DNA from: an uncultured Hyphomicrobiales bacterium
GTDB taxonomy: Bacteria; Pseudomonadota; Alphaproteobacteria; Rhizobiales; Beijerinckiaceae
Reading direction: 5' to 3'
Assembly: GCA_903825465.1 (NCBI GenBank)
Contig: CAIKAR010000051.1
Span: 1-44,262 of the forward strand
DNA: 44,262 nucleotides
Positions 24,383 to 32,545 of this stretch are shown in pieces (the stretch's first letter is position 1; the number at the start of each line of letters is the position of its first letter). Position numbers and translations under genes: made by a program. Below the pieces are notes generated by a model. It made no database searches and was not told where the DNA came from. It saw only the letters and a program-made list of their open reading frames with translations.

Positions 24383-25132
24383 TCAGCCGTAGGCCTTCCA
24401 GAACACCCACGCGGTCATGGCGAAATTCAGCCAGGCGATGCCGAGGCGAAGCGTTCGCGGCGGCAGCAGCCTCGCCGCGCGGGCGCCGAAATAGCCGCCG
24501 ACGACGCCCCCCGCCAGCATAACGCCCGCCTCGCGCCAGAAAATCTGGCCGATGAAGATGAAGAACACGATCGCCATGGCGTTGGTGACGCTGACGGTGA
24601 GCGTCCGCACCGCCGCCATCGCCTTCAAGTCGCGCGCGCCGAAAATCGTCCAGACAGCGAGCATCATCAGCCCCACCGCCGCGCCGAAATAGCCGCCGTA
24701 AACGCCGACGAAGAATTGAACCACGACCAGCGCCGTCTTGCCCAGCGTCATGCGCGCCCGCAGAAAATCGCCGATCCGCGCGCCGAAGGCGAAGGCGATC
24801 GCGCCCGTCAGCAACAGCCACGGCACGATCGCGTCGAAGGCGCTTGAGGGCGTGTAGATCAGCAGCAGGGCGCCCGCCGCGCCGCCGATCAGGCTGACGC
24901 CGAGCAACAGAATCGGGGAGGCGTCGCCAAACGGGCGGAAGTCGTGGCGGTAGGCGAAAGCGCTGGCGAAGGTGCCGGGGCAAAGGGCCAGCGTGCTCGT
25001 CATGTTGGCGGCGACCGACGGCACGCCGACCGACATCAGGGCGGGCAGGCTGATAAACGTGCCGCCGCCGGCGACGGCGTTCATCGCGCCGGAGACAACA
25101 GCGACAAGCGCGAGAAAAACGTAGCTGGTCAT
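24383..25132 (-). CDS. TSUP-family (TauE/SafE) membrane transporter
   Basis: 249 residues from the ATG at 25130-25132. Seven to eight hydrophobic segments are visible. The N-terminal repeat motif 'GAMNAVAGGGTFISLPAL' and the internal counterpart 'GVYGGYFGAAVGLMML' are hallmarks of the TSUP/TauE-SafE family, which exports sulfite, sulfoacetate or related anions. The gene converges on folE and is divergent from hisI, and nothing nearby points to a substrate. Confidence 0.9.
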   Translation of the reverse strand: MTSYVFLALVAVVSGAMNAVAGGGTFISLPALMSVGVPSVAANMTSTLALCPGTFASAFAYRHDFRPFGDASPILLLGVSLIGGAAGALLLIYTPSSAFDAIVPWLLLTGAIAFAFGARIGDFLRARMTLGKTALVVVQFFVGVYGGYFGAAVGLMMLAVWTIFGARDLKAMAAVRTLTVSVTNAMAIVFFIFIGQIFWREAGVMLAGGVVGGYFGARAARLLPPRTLRLGIAWLNFAMTAWVFWKAYG

Positions 25133-25230
25133 GGTTTTCCGTCTCGGACGCGCGCGCCTTTTCACACGCGCCGCGACAATGTTCAAATCGCCGGTGATTG
25201 TGTTAGAGGCGTCGAGACAGCGAGGTTTCC

Positions 25231-25656
25231 ATGGAATCGTCCACGACCCCAGCGTATTTCGCGCCGCGCGGCGACAAGCGCGCCATCGAGGAGGGCGCGG
25301 CCTTCCAGCCGAAATTCGACGCCGACGGCTTGATTGTGTGCGTGACGAGCGAAGTCCACACGGGCGACATTCTGATGGTGGCCTATATGAACGCGGAAAG
25401 CCTGCGCCTGACGCTGGAAACCGGCGTCGCGCACTATTGGTCGCGCTCGCGCCAAAGCCTCTGGCGCAAGGGCGACACCTCCGGCCAGACGCAACAGGTG
25501 GTCGAAATGCGCGTCGATTGCGATCAGGACGCGCTGTTGCTCAAAGTCGAGGCTGGCGGCGACGGAAAAGCTTGCCACACCGGGCGCCGCTCGTGTTTTT
25601 ATCGCCGCGTCGAAACCGCTTCCGGGGCGGCGCGGCTGGCGCTCGATCCGGCGTGA
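25231..25656 (+). CDS. hisI: Phosphoribosyl-AMP cyclohydrolase
   Basis: 141 residues from ATG 25231. HisI opens the adenine ring of phosphoribosyl-AMP, the third step of histidine synthesis. The typical stretches '[14 protein letters not shown]', '[18 protein letters not shown]' and the zinc cysteines C97, C115 and C122 ('DCDQDALL', '[13 protein letters not shown]') are intact. It is the stand-alone form without a HisE domain, as usual in alphaproteobacteria, and no other his gene is nearby. The next gene on the strand starts 84 nt later. Confidence 0.96.
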   Translation: MESSTTPAYFAPRGDKRAIEEGAAFQPKFDADGLIVCVTSEVHTGDILMVAYMNAESLRLTLETGVAHYWSRSRQSLWRKGDTSGQTQQVVEMRVDCDQDALLLKVEAGGDGKACHTGRRSCFYRRVETASGAARLALDPA

Positions 25657-25740
25657 GCGCGATGTTCAGGCGCTGTTAAGGCTGTCACGGGAAACTTGGG
25701 GCCGTTCGGGCGCGCGCGCCCCGGCCATCGCGAGCGCGTT

Positions 25741-26718
25741 ATGAAAGGCTTTCCCTTCGGTCACATCCTCGCCAGCGCCGACTCAGGCGCCGGGACGCCG
25801 CCGCTGTTGCCGCGTCGCAGGCCGAAAATAGGCTTGGCGCTCGGCGCGGGCTCGGCGCGGGGCTGGTGTCACATCGGCGTGCTGCGCGAATTCGAGGCGA
25901 TGGGCGTGAAGCCCGATATCATCGCCGGCACGTCGATTGGCGCGGTCGTCGGCGGTTGTTTCGCCGCCGGCCGCCTCGACGAGCTTGAGGCCTTCGCGCG
26001 CGGCATGACGCGGATGCTCTTTCTCGCCATGCTCGACTGGAGTTTTTCCGGACGCGGCCTGATCGCCGGCGCGCGCCTGCGCGGCCGGTTGGAGGAGGGG
26101 CTCGCGGAAACGATGATCGAGGATTTGCCGACGCGGTTCGCCGCCGTCGCGACGGAGGCGGGATCGGGCCGCGAAGTCTGGTTGACGCGAGGGCCTCTGG
26201 CGCGGGCCATTCGCGCCTCCTACGCGCTGCCGGGAATATTCGAGTCGGTGAAGGTCGGCGACCACTGGCTGTTCGACGGCGCGGTCGTCAATCCTGTGCC
26301 GGTGAGCGTGTGCCGGGCGCTCGGCGCCGACATCGTGATCGCGGTCAACATCATCGAATCCGCCATGGCTTTTCATGACGCGGGCGACGCCGGGCTGCCC
26401 GCCGAGCCCTCGCCGGAACCCCACGGCCTGCTGGGCGCCGCGCGCGGCCATTGGCTGCGCGGCTGGTTTTCAAGGCGCGAGGACGGCGGCCCGAGCATGG
26501 CGAGCGTCATGACCGACGCCTTCAACATCACGCAGGATCGCATCTCCCGCTCGCGCCTGGCCGGCGATCCCCCCGATGTCTTCGTCCGCACGCGGTTGGA
26601 CCACGTCGGCCTGTTCGATTTTCACCGGGCGGGCGAATTGATCGAGGCCGGCCGCGAAGCGGCGCGGAGGGCCGCGCCGGAATTGCGGCAGGTTGGACTG
26701 ATCGACGCTTCCGAGTAG
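25741..26718 (+). CDS. Patatin-like phospholipase (RssA-like)
   Basis: 325 residues from ATG 25741. The oxyanion-hole stretch 'GLALGAGSARGWCHIGVL' (31-48), the nucleophile motif GTSIG (63-67) and the catalytic aspartate in 'FDGAVVNP' (D179) give a complete Ser-Asp dyad of the bacterial patatin family. No signal peptide is seen, so it is probably cytoplasmic or peripherally bound to the inner membrane and acts on acyl esters of lipids. The hisI - patatin - CBS neighbourhood recurs in Rhizobiales. Confidence 0.9.
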   Translation: MKGFPFGHILASADSGAGTPPLLPRRRPKIGLALGAGSARGWCHIGVLREFEAMGVKPDIIAGTSIGAVVGGCFAAGRLDELEAFARGMTRMLFLAMLDWSFSGRGLIAGARLRGRLEEGLAETMIEDLPTRFAAVATEAGSGREVWLTRGPLARAIRASYALPGIFESVKVGDHWLFDGAVVNPVPVSVCRALGADIVIAVNIIESAMAFHDAGDAGLPAEPSPEPHGLLGAARGHWLRGWFSRREDGGPSMASVMTDAFNITQDRISRSRLAGDPPDVFVRTRLDHVGLFDFHRAGELIEAGREAARRAAPELRQVGLIDASE

Positions 26719-26730
26719 GCCAGCGAAACG

Positions 26731-27162
26731 TCAGGCGGTCGCGATGTATTCGCGCAGCGCCCTGTGCTCGGTCTCGATTTCCTCGATGTGGGTCTTCACC
26801 ACGTCGCCGATCGAAACAAGGCCGACCAAACGCCCGTTTTCGACGACCGGCAGATGCCGGAAGCGGCCGCGCGTCATGGTTTCCGTCACCTCGGCGACGG
26901 TGGCGCGGCCCGTCGTTGTGACGACCTTCGCCGTCATGTGGCGCGTCACGGGCTGCTCCAGGGCGTCCGCGCCGGCGCGCGCGAGGGCGCGCACAATGTC
27001 GCGCTCGCTCAGAATGCCGAGCAGCGCGCCGTCGGCGCCCGTCACGACGACGGCGCCGATGCGCTTGTTGGCGAGCATGTTGACGGCTTCCCCGATGGTG
27101 CGGTGGGGTTGGATGGCGACGACGTCGGTTCCCTTGTCGGCCAGAATACGAGCGACTGTCAT
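26731..27162 (-). CDS. CBS-domain pair protein
   Basis: 143 residues from the ATG at 27160-27162, with GAGGAGG just upstream. The protein consists of two CBS motifs (about 8-60 and 73-125; 'MLANKRIGAVVVTGADGALLGILSERDIV' and 'MTRGRFRHLPVVENGRLVGLVSIGDVV') with no fused enzyme domain. Such Bateman modules usually bind adenine nucleotides and regulate partners; the partner is unknown. It is convergent with the patatin gene and lies just downstream of tRNA-Asn on the same strand. Confidence 0.9.
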   Translation of the reverse strand: MTVARILADKGTDVVAIQPHRTIGEAVNMLANKRIGAVVVTGADGALLGILSERDIVRALARAGADALEQPVTRHMTAKVVTTTGRATVAEVTETMTRGRFRHLPVVENGRLVGLVSIGDVVKTHIEEIETEHRALREYIATA

Positions 27163-27278
27163 GCAGACCTCCTCGTGTTTCCCGCGGGAGATTCGTTGAG
27201 CCCGCCGGCGAAGTGTCCTCCCGCGACGGCCCTCGCGCAAGCGCGACTTTCGACGGTGATGAACGGCGGCGGCGACGC

Positions 27279-27354
27279 TGGCTCCCTGAGCAGGGCTCGA
27301 ACCTGCGACAATTCGATTAACAGTCGAATGCTCTACCAACTGAGCTATCAGGGA
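27279..27354 (-). tRNA. tRNA-Asn (anticodon GTT)
   Basis: The 76-nt gene on the minus strand begins TCCCTGATAGCTCAG and ends CTCAGGGAGCCA. The acceptor stem is TCCCTGA/TCAGGGA, the anticodon loop CTGTTAA gives GTT, the T arm GTTCGAGCC is standard, and the 3' CCA is encoded (27279-27281). Confidence 0.96.
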
Positions 27355-27473
27355 TCGCTGAGCAGCGTGGCGCGCCTATAGCAGGCCGCGCCGGCGTTGC
27401 AAAGCCTGAATCGCGCGTGAACCCGGCGGCCTCGAAACCGCCGCGCGCGCGGCGTGGAATCGTTCGTTATGGC

Positions 27474-27503
27474 TTGCGGTGGGAGCGCAATCGTTGCTAT
27501 GAG
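27474..27503 (+). promoter_or_regulatory. Putative promoter of tRNA-Cys
   Basis: TTGCGG (27474-27479), an 18-bp spacer, and TATGAG (27498-27503) lie about 30 bp before the tRNA 5' end. This would give a short leader. It is a plausible housekeeping-sigma promoter but not a perfect match. Confidence 0.4.
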
Positions 27504-27532
27504 GCGCGACCCTTGGGCGACCCGATTCCCAT

Positions 27533-27606
27533 GGCCTCGTGGCGGAGTGGCTACGCAGAGGACTGCAAATCCTTGTACGGGGGTTCGATTCCCTCCGAGG
27601 CCTCCA
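27533..27606 (+). tRNA. tRNA-Cys (anticodon GCA)
   Basis: The 74-nt gene has acceptor stem GGCCTCG/CGAGGCC, discriminator T and encoded CCA (27604-27606). The anticodon loop CTGCAAA gives GCA. The T arm GGGTTCGATTCCC is standard. The 336 bp between it and the next coding start (27943) hold no ORF with coding character, no terminator with a T-run and no visible copy of the tRNA 3' end. Confidence 0.96.
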
Positions 27607-27942
27607 ATCGTCGTTTTCCCCATTTAATATTGTTGATCGTTTCCCGATATTTCCCTCACCCGCTTGAAAGCATCCCGCGCCTGCGGGATTTCGACTGAAT
27701 TCCTGTCTTGCGCCAACATGAGCGCGACACCTCGCGCCGGAAGGCTCAAACAATTACCACCGAGCGCGATCCAGAGCCCGATGTGGCGTGAAGCATTCTG
27801 AACGCATGGCCTTGCGAGCGGTTGAAGATACGGTTCCGCGAGGGCGTTGAGCCAGGCTCTTGCCAACCACCTGGCCGACGCGGATAAGCGTCGTCAGCGG
27901 CGCTCGGACGCCATGCGTTCACACAGACAGGGAGGAGGCGTG

Positions 27943-29133
27943 ATGTCCAGTTCGCGTCGCGACATAATGAAAATCGCAGGCGCGGTCGGCGCGCTTGGCG
28001 TCGCCGGCGCCGCGCGGGCGCAGCAGGCGGGCGCGCCAGCGGCGTTCGACTTCGGCAATCCCAGCGACTTCGAACGCGAATTGAAGATCGTCAATTGCGA
28101 GTGGCTGGAGGAAGACGCTAAAAAAATCCTGCCGCCATGGCGTTTCGCGGTGATGGGGCCGAACGGCGACGGCTGGACCTATCGGGAAAATCGGCGCGCC
28201 TTCGGCGACTACCCGATTCTCGCGCACCGGCTTCAAAACGTCGACGACAAGGCGATCGATCTTCGCGTCCAACTCCTGGAACACAGTCTGCCGTTTCCGA
28301 TGATCGTATGCCCGATGGGCGCGCAAGGCACCTTTCACGCGCGGGCGGAAGCGGCTTCCGCCGCCGGCGCCGAGGCGGCTGGCACCCTGTTCGTCATGTC
28401 CGGCGCCGCGACATTGCCGATGGAGGATGTCGCCAAGGCGCACCCCGGCCCCAAGTGGTTCCAGATTTACATGAACGCCGACATGGAGATTAACCGCTGG
28501 CTCGTGCAGCGCGCGAAGGCCGCCGGCTTCTCCGCGATTGTGCTGACGGCGGACGCGCTGGGCCCGGGCCAAAGCGACGAATACATTCGCCTGGGCCGTC
28601 CGCAGCCTCCGGGCGCGGAAACGCCCGGCAATCACGATCCAGCGCGGGGTGGCAGGGGCGTGTTTCGCAATTTCAAGCGCAACATTGGCTTTGACGACAT
28701 CGGCTTCCTGCACGAGGCCTCGGGCTTGCCCGTCGTCGCCAAGGGCCTGCTGCGCGCCGACGACGCCAAGCAGGCGGTCGCCTCGGGCGCCGCCGCCGTG
28801 TGGATTTCCAATCACGGCGGCCGCCAGATGGATGGCGTGCCCGCTTCCATCAGCATGTTGGGGCCGGCGGCGGACGCGTTGGGCGGCAGCGTCGCGATCA
28901 TCCTCGACAGCGGCGTGCGGCGCGGCATCGACATTTTCAAGGCGCTGGCGCTCGGCGCCAACGTCGTGTCCGTCGGCCGGCCTGTGCTCTGGGGCATGAC
29001 GGCGGGCGGCTCGGCTGGTGTCAAGGGCGTTTTCACCCAACTCGCGGCGGAGCTGAAGGCGGCCATGCTGCTATCGGGCGTCGCCAAGGCGACAGACATC
29101 CATCGCGACTTCGTGCGTTACAAACCGGTCTGA
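27943..29133 (+). CDS. Tat-exported FMN-dependent alpha-hydroxyacid oxidase-like protein
   Basis: 396 residues from ATG 27943, with GGAGGAGG at 27931-27938. The N-terminus MSSSRRDIMKIAGAVGALG is a twin-arginine signal with AARA-type cleavage near residue 26, so the FMN protein should be exported folded. The body is a TIM barrel of the glycolate/lactate oxidase family; the catalytic His-Arg pair is in 'SNHGGRQMDG' (H291, R294), and the phosphate-binding 'LDSGVRRGIDIFKALALGA' follows. The N-terminal substrate-binding tyrosine ('DYY' or 'NYI' motif after 'LP') is replaced by Val-Met in 'LPPWRFAVMGPNGD'. Substrate unknown. Confidence 0.85.
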   Translation: MSSSRRDIMKIAGAVGALGVAGAARAQQAGAPAAFDFGNPSDFERELKIVNCEWLEEDAKKILPPWRFAVMGPNGDGWTYRENRRAFGDYPILAHRLQNVDDKAIDLRVQLLEHSLPFPMIVCPMGAQGTFHARAEAASAAGAEAAGTLFVMSGAATLPMEDVAKAHPGPKWFQIYMNADMEINRWLVQRAKAAGFSAIVLTADALGPGQSDEYIRLGRPQPPGAETPGNHDPARGGRGVFRNFKRNIGFDDIGFLHEASGLPVVAKGLLRADDAKQAVASGAAAVWISNHGGRQMDGVPASISMLGPAADALGGSVAIILDSGVRRGIDIFKALALGANVVSVGRPVLWGMTAGGSAGVKGVFTQLAAELKAAMLLSGVAKATDIHRDFVRYKPV

Positions 29134-29370
29134 GTGATCGGAGAAATCGAGCTGGTCTGGCGTTTAAGGCCCGGCGTTTCCGATGAGATGGGAAACGCCA
29201 GCGGCGCCAAGGCCGCGCGGGTCGCCTCGATCCTTGCCGCCGATCCCGCGAACCGCGGCGCGCTGGCCTTCAGCCGTGCGGCGATCCCGCTGCCGGCGTT
29301 CTCGGGGATGGGAGCGTGTGGCGATCTTGGGCGTTTGCCTTCGCGCGAACGCGTGAAGGGTTCAAGGTGA
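29134..29370 (+). CDS. Possible small hypothetical ORF
   Basis: 78 residues from a GTG directly after the oxidase stop; its TGA (29368-29370) overlaps the GTG start of the next small gene. Codon third positions are GC-rich, as in real genes here, and the junctions look like translational coupling. The sequence shows no signal peptide, membrane segment or known motif. It could be a non-coding stretch between the oxidase and the next gene. Confidence 0.3.
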   Translation: MIGEIELVWRLRPGVSDEMGNASGAKAARVASILAADPANRGALAFSRAAIPLPAFSGMGACGDLGRLPSRERVKGSR

Positions 29371-29573
29371 ACAAAATAATATCGCTCTCCGTTACACTCA
29401 TGGTTGTCGCGGCCATCGGCGGGATAACGTTCAGTTGCGCGCGAACGAACGCCCAACATTATGAGACGGCGCGGCAATGCGCCAAAACCGGAGGAACGTG
29501 GCTTCCGGCCGGCTTACAGGGCGGCAATTGCCTCGCGCGCGGCAAGGAGGGTGTTACGGGCGCTCCACGGTGA
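29367..29573 (+). CDS. Small secreted or lipid-anchored protein
   Basis: 68 residues from GTG 29367, with GAAGGG at 29355-29360. The start VNKIISLSVTLMVVAAIGGITFSCA is a clear export signal; the cysteine after FS might allow lipoprotein processing, though the box is not a strict match. The short mature part has cysteines in 'ARQCAKTGGTWLP' and 'GGNCLARG', which may form one disulfide. It resembles small exported rhizobial proteins with a 'C...GGTW...C' pattern. Function unknown. Confidence 0.55.
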   Translation: MNKIISLSVTLMVVAAIGGITFSCARTNAQHYETARQCAKTGGTWLPAGLQGGNCLARGKEGVTGAPR

Positions 29574-29717
29574 ACGCGCTGGGGTTGAGGGGAAGGCGGC
29601 GCCCTTCCAACCAGCAGATTTTAAAGGTTCTAATCTAGGGCTGTAACGGCAATTTCCATTGACCCGCCGATTGTCCGCTTGCTAGGCGTTGTGCCTGATT
29701 TTGCGCGCAGGGTTCCT

Positions 29718-29990
29718 ATGATCGTCTGCTCTTGCAATGTTTTTTCGGACACCGATGTCAAAGGCTGCCTCCGTCGCGACGGCGGGGCTCCCTCGGGCTC
29801 GGGGCGAAATATCAGCGTGCGGGATGTTTACACGCGCTTGGGGTGCGTCCCGCAGTGCGGCGGTTGCGCGCCCGTGATCGCCAAACTGCTGCAAGCTTCG
29901 CAGTCGAACGACTGCCAGGACATGGCGCGGCTCTTGAATGACAACGAGCGGCCATCGGATTTCGCGTTAGGGAGCTATCATGAAGGGTGA
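29718..29990 (+). CDS. bfd: Bacterioferritin-associated ferredoxin-like protein
   Basis: 90 residues from ATG 29718. It has the [2Fe-2S]-binding Bfd fold: C4 and C6 in 'MIVCSCN', then C47 and C50 in 'PQCGGC', with an additional C43. Bfd docks on bacterioferritin and passes electrons to the haem so that stored iron is released as Fe2+. The insertion 'RRDGGAPSGSGR' between the cysteine pairs is longer than in enterobacterial Bfd. The 3' end overlaps the bfr start by 11 nt, so the two are translated together. Confidence 0.9.
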   Translation: MIVCSCNVFSDTDVKGCLRRDGGAPSGSGRNISVRDVYTRLGCVPQCGGCAPVIAKLLQASQSNDCQDMARLLNDNERPSDFALGSYHEG

Positions 29991-30474
29991 CGTCAAGGTC
30001 GTCGAGTATCTGAATCGGGGCTTGCGCAGCGAACTCACCGCGATCAATCAATATTGGCTTCACTATCGCATTCTGGCCAACTGGGGATACAAGCAGCTCG
30101 GCCGGAAATGGCGCGAGGAATCGATCGAGGAGATGGGGCACGCCGATCGCTTCGTCGATCGCATCCTGTTCCTGGATGGTTTTCCGAACATGCAGTCGCT
30201 CAATCCGCTGCGAACCGGGCAGACCGTGCTGGAAATCATCGAGCTCGATCTCGCCAGCGAAATGGAGGCGCGCGCCCTCTATATCGAGGCGGCCAACTAT
30301 TGCGTGTCGGTGAACGACCGCGTCACCAAGGATCTCTTTGAGAAGCTCGCGTCCGACGAGGAAGAGCACATCGATTTTCTCGAAACGCAGTTGGAACTCA
30401 TCAAACAAGTCGGCCTGGCGCTCTACGCCCAGAAGCACATCGGCGATTTCAGCGAAGAGTCCAAGAAGGATTGA
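29980..30474 (+). CDS. bfr: Bacterioferritin
   Basis: 164 residues, usual size for Bfr. The 24-subunit shell stores iron and carries haem between subunit pairs. All ferroxidase ligands are present: E18, Y25, E51, H54, E94, E127 and H130. M52, the haem ligand, is in 'EEMGHADRF'. It overlaps the upstream bfd gene, which encodes its iron-release partner. No Irr or Fur box could be assigned upstream of bfd with confidence. The 223 bp after the gene hold no terminator with a T-run. Confidence 0.95.
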   Translation: MKGDVKVVEYLNRGLRSELTAINQYWLHYRILANWGYKQLGRKWREESIEEMGHADRFVDRILFLDGFPNMQSLNPLRTGQTVLEIIELDLASEMEARALYIEAANYCVSVNDRVTKDLFEKLASDEEEHIDFLETQLELIKQVGLALYAQKHIGDFSEESKKD

Positions 30475-30697
30475 GTTGGCGGGCTGGGGCGCTTTGGCGC
30501 GCCGGCCACCGCTGTCAGGGGCTCCCGCGGCTCGCAAAATCGCCGCCGCCCGGTAATCCCATATTAACGCCGTCGGGCCGAAAATGCCCGAATTCGCGCC
30601 ACCGGGACGCCCGAAAGCGCCACGCGCGCCCTTTTACAAGGCGCCCCGGAATGTTACAGGAGCGTCGCGTTTCCGTCAGAATTGCTCCGGTATCCCC

Positions 30698-31870
30698 ATG
30701 TCCATAGCCAAGCCAACGGTAAAACCCGCCGATCCCCGCTTTTCCTGCGGCCCGACCGCCAAGCATCCCGGCTGGAGTCCGGCCAATCTGGACTGGTCGC
30801 TCATGGGCCGCTCGCATCGCTCGAAAGAGGCGCGCGCCCGTATCCGCGACCTCACGGCGCGCATTCGCCGCGTGCTTGGCGTGCCCGACGATTATCACAT
30901 CGGCATGACGGCGGGCTCCGACACCGGCGCGATGGAGATGGCGTTGTGGTCGCTGCTCGGCGCGCGGCCGGTCGATCTGTTCGGCTGGGAGGCGTTCGGC
31001 CTCGACTGGGTCGTCGATACGATGGAGCAGTTGAAACCCGCCGGCGCGCGCGCCTTCACGCCCGAATACGGCGTCCTGCCGGACTTTTCCAAAGCCGATC
31101 CGAAGCGCGACTGCGTCTTCACCTGGAACGGCACCGCGGCCGGCGTGCGCGTTCCCAACGGCGACTGGATCAGCGACGCGCGCGAAGGCTTGACGATCTG
31201 CGACGCGACATCGGCCGTGTTCGTCATGGACATCCCGTGGCGAAAAATCGATGTGCTGACGTTCTCGTGGCAGAAGGCGCTCGGCAGCGAGCCCGGGCAT
31301 GGCACGATCATCATGAGCCCGCGCGCCATCCAGCGGCTTGAAACGCACACGCCGTCCTGGCCGATTCCGAAACTCTACCGGCTCGCCAACAAGGGCCGGG
31401 TGAACATGGAATTCTTCGACACCGAAGTCATCAACACGCCGTCGCTCATGTGCGTGGAGGACGCCATCGACGCGCTGAAATGGGCCGAATCGATCGGTGG
31501 CCGTCCGGCGATGGCGGCGCGCACGAAAAAGTCGTTCGAGGTGTTGGAAAACTGGGTCGCGCGGACGCCGTGGATTGATTTTCTGGCGCGCGACCCCGCG
31601 ACGCGCTCGCAGACCTCGGTGTGTTTCGTCTACAGCGATCCCGACTATCTCGGGCTGAACACGGCCCGTCGCGCCGACTTCGCCGCGCGCGTTTACGCGC
31701 TGCTTGAATCCGAGCGCGTGGCGCTCGATGCCAACGCCTACAAGGACGCGCCTCCCGGCCTGCGGATCTGGTGCGGCGCGACGGTCGAGGCCTCGAATGT
31801 CGAAGCGCTGCTGCCGTGGATCGAATGGGCCTACGCGACCGTCAAAGCCGAGGTTTTCGCGCCCGCGTAG
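30698..31870 (+). CDS. serC: Phosphoserine aminotransferase
   Basis: 390 residues from ATG 30698; the frame is open upstream without coding character. It matches the alphaproteobacterial-type SerC (class V aminotransferase): 'RFSCGPTAKHPGW' near the start, 'LMGRSHRSKEARAR' binding the substrate, and the PLP lysine K193 in 'FSWQKALGSEPG'. It converts 3-phosphohydroxypyruvate and glutamate to phosphoserine in serine synthesis. serA, which often follows, is absent; mobA comes next after 24 nt. Confidence 0.94.
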   Translation: MSIAKPTVKPADPRFSCGPTAKHPGWSPANLDWSLMGRSHRSKEARARIRDLTARIRRVLGVPDDYHIGMTAGSDTGAMEMALWSLLGARPVDLFGWEAFGLDWVVDTMEQLKPAGARAFTPEYGVLPDFSKADPKRDCVFTWNGTAAGVRVPNGDWISDAREGLTICDATSAVFVMDIPWRKIDVLTFSWQKALGSEPGHGTIIMSPRAIQRLETHTPSWPIPKLYRLANKGRVNMEFFDTEVINTPSLMCVEDAIDALKWAESIGGRPAMAARTKKSFEVLENWVARTPWIDFLARDPATRSQTSVCFVYSDPDYLGLNTARRADFAARVYALLESERVALDANAYKDAPPGLRIWCGATVEASNVEALLPWIEWAYATVKAEVFAPA

Positions 31871-31894
31871 TTCTTCCCCGCGTTGGGAGTGGAC

Positions 31895-32491
31895 ATGGAC
31901 TCCATCGCCGGCGTCGTCCTCGCGGGGGGAAAATCCACCCGCATGGGCCGCGACAAGGCCTTCGTCGATTTTCGCGGCGAGCCGCTCGTCGGCCACGCGA
32001 TAAAACGGCTCGCGCCCCAGGTGGCGCGCGTCGCGATCAGCGCCAACGGCGATCCCCAGCGCTTCGCCGCCTTTGGCGCGCCGGTGTTGCCCGATGTTTC
32101 GCCCGGCCATCCCGGGCCTTTGGCCGGGATTCTCGCCGGCTTGAAATTTTTCGCGCGCGAAAACGGCTTTGAGGCCATCGTCACGGTTCCCTGCGACGCG
32201 CCTTTCGCGCCGCGCGACCTTGTCGCCCGGCTCGTCGCGGCGCGGCGCGCGGAGGGCGCCGTTGTCGCGGCTTCCACGCGCGGTGTGGAACCTCTGTTCG
32301 CGCTGTGGCCTCTCGCCGCGGCGGACGCGGTAGAGGCGGCGCTCGCGAAGGGCGACGCGTCGGTGTGGCGGTTGCTCGAAGGGATCGCCGCCGCGCAAGT
32401 GGACATTCCCGTCGGGCGTGGCGCGGACTGGACCCTCAATCTAAACGCGCCGGAGGAATTGGCGGCGGCGGAGGGGTTCTCGCCTTCTTGA
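31895..32491 (+). CDS. mobA: Molybdenum cofactor guanylyltransferase
   Basis: 198 residues from ATG 31895, with GGGAG at 31886-31890. The nucleotide-binding start 'VVLAGGKSTRMGRDKA' (7-22), 'PGPLAGILAGL' and 'VPCDAPF' are the standard MobA signatures. It attaches GMP to molybdopterin to give the MGD cofactor of DMSO-reductase-family enzymes. No other moco gene lies nearby. Co-transcription with serC is likely from spacing. Confidence 0.92.
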   Translation: MDSIAGVVLAGGKSTRMGRDKAFVDFRGEPLVGHAIKRLAPQVARVAISANGDPQRFAAFGAPVLPDVSPGHPGPLAGILAGLKFFARENGFEAIVTVPCDAPFAPRDLVARLVAARRAEGAVVAASTRGVEPLFALWPLAAADAVEAALAKGDASVWRLLEGIAAAQVDIPVGRGADWTLNLNAPEELAAAEGFSPS

Positions 32492-32545
32492 ACCCCGCGC
32501 GCGTTTGTGAGAAGCCGAACACCGGCATCGCAGGGGTCTTCCGTC

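Noticed and set aside
27607-27942. Integration site or mobile element after tRNA-Cys
   Set aside because: No integrase gene and no second copy of the tRNA 3' end were found in the window; the gap is short and featureless.
29118-29477. 119-codon minus-strand frame after the oxidase gene
   Set aside because: It overlaps the end of the oxidase gene and the small secreted gene on the other strand, and it has no start site or motif to favour it.
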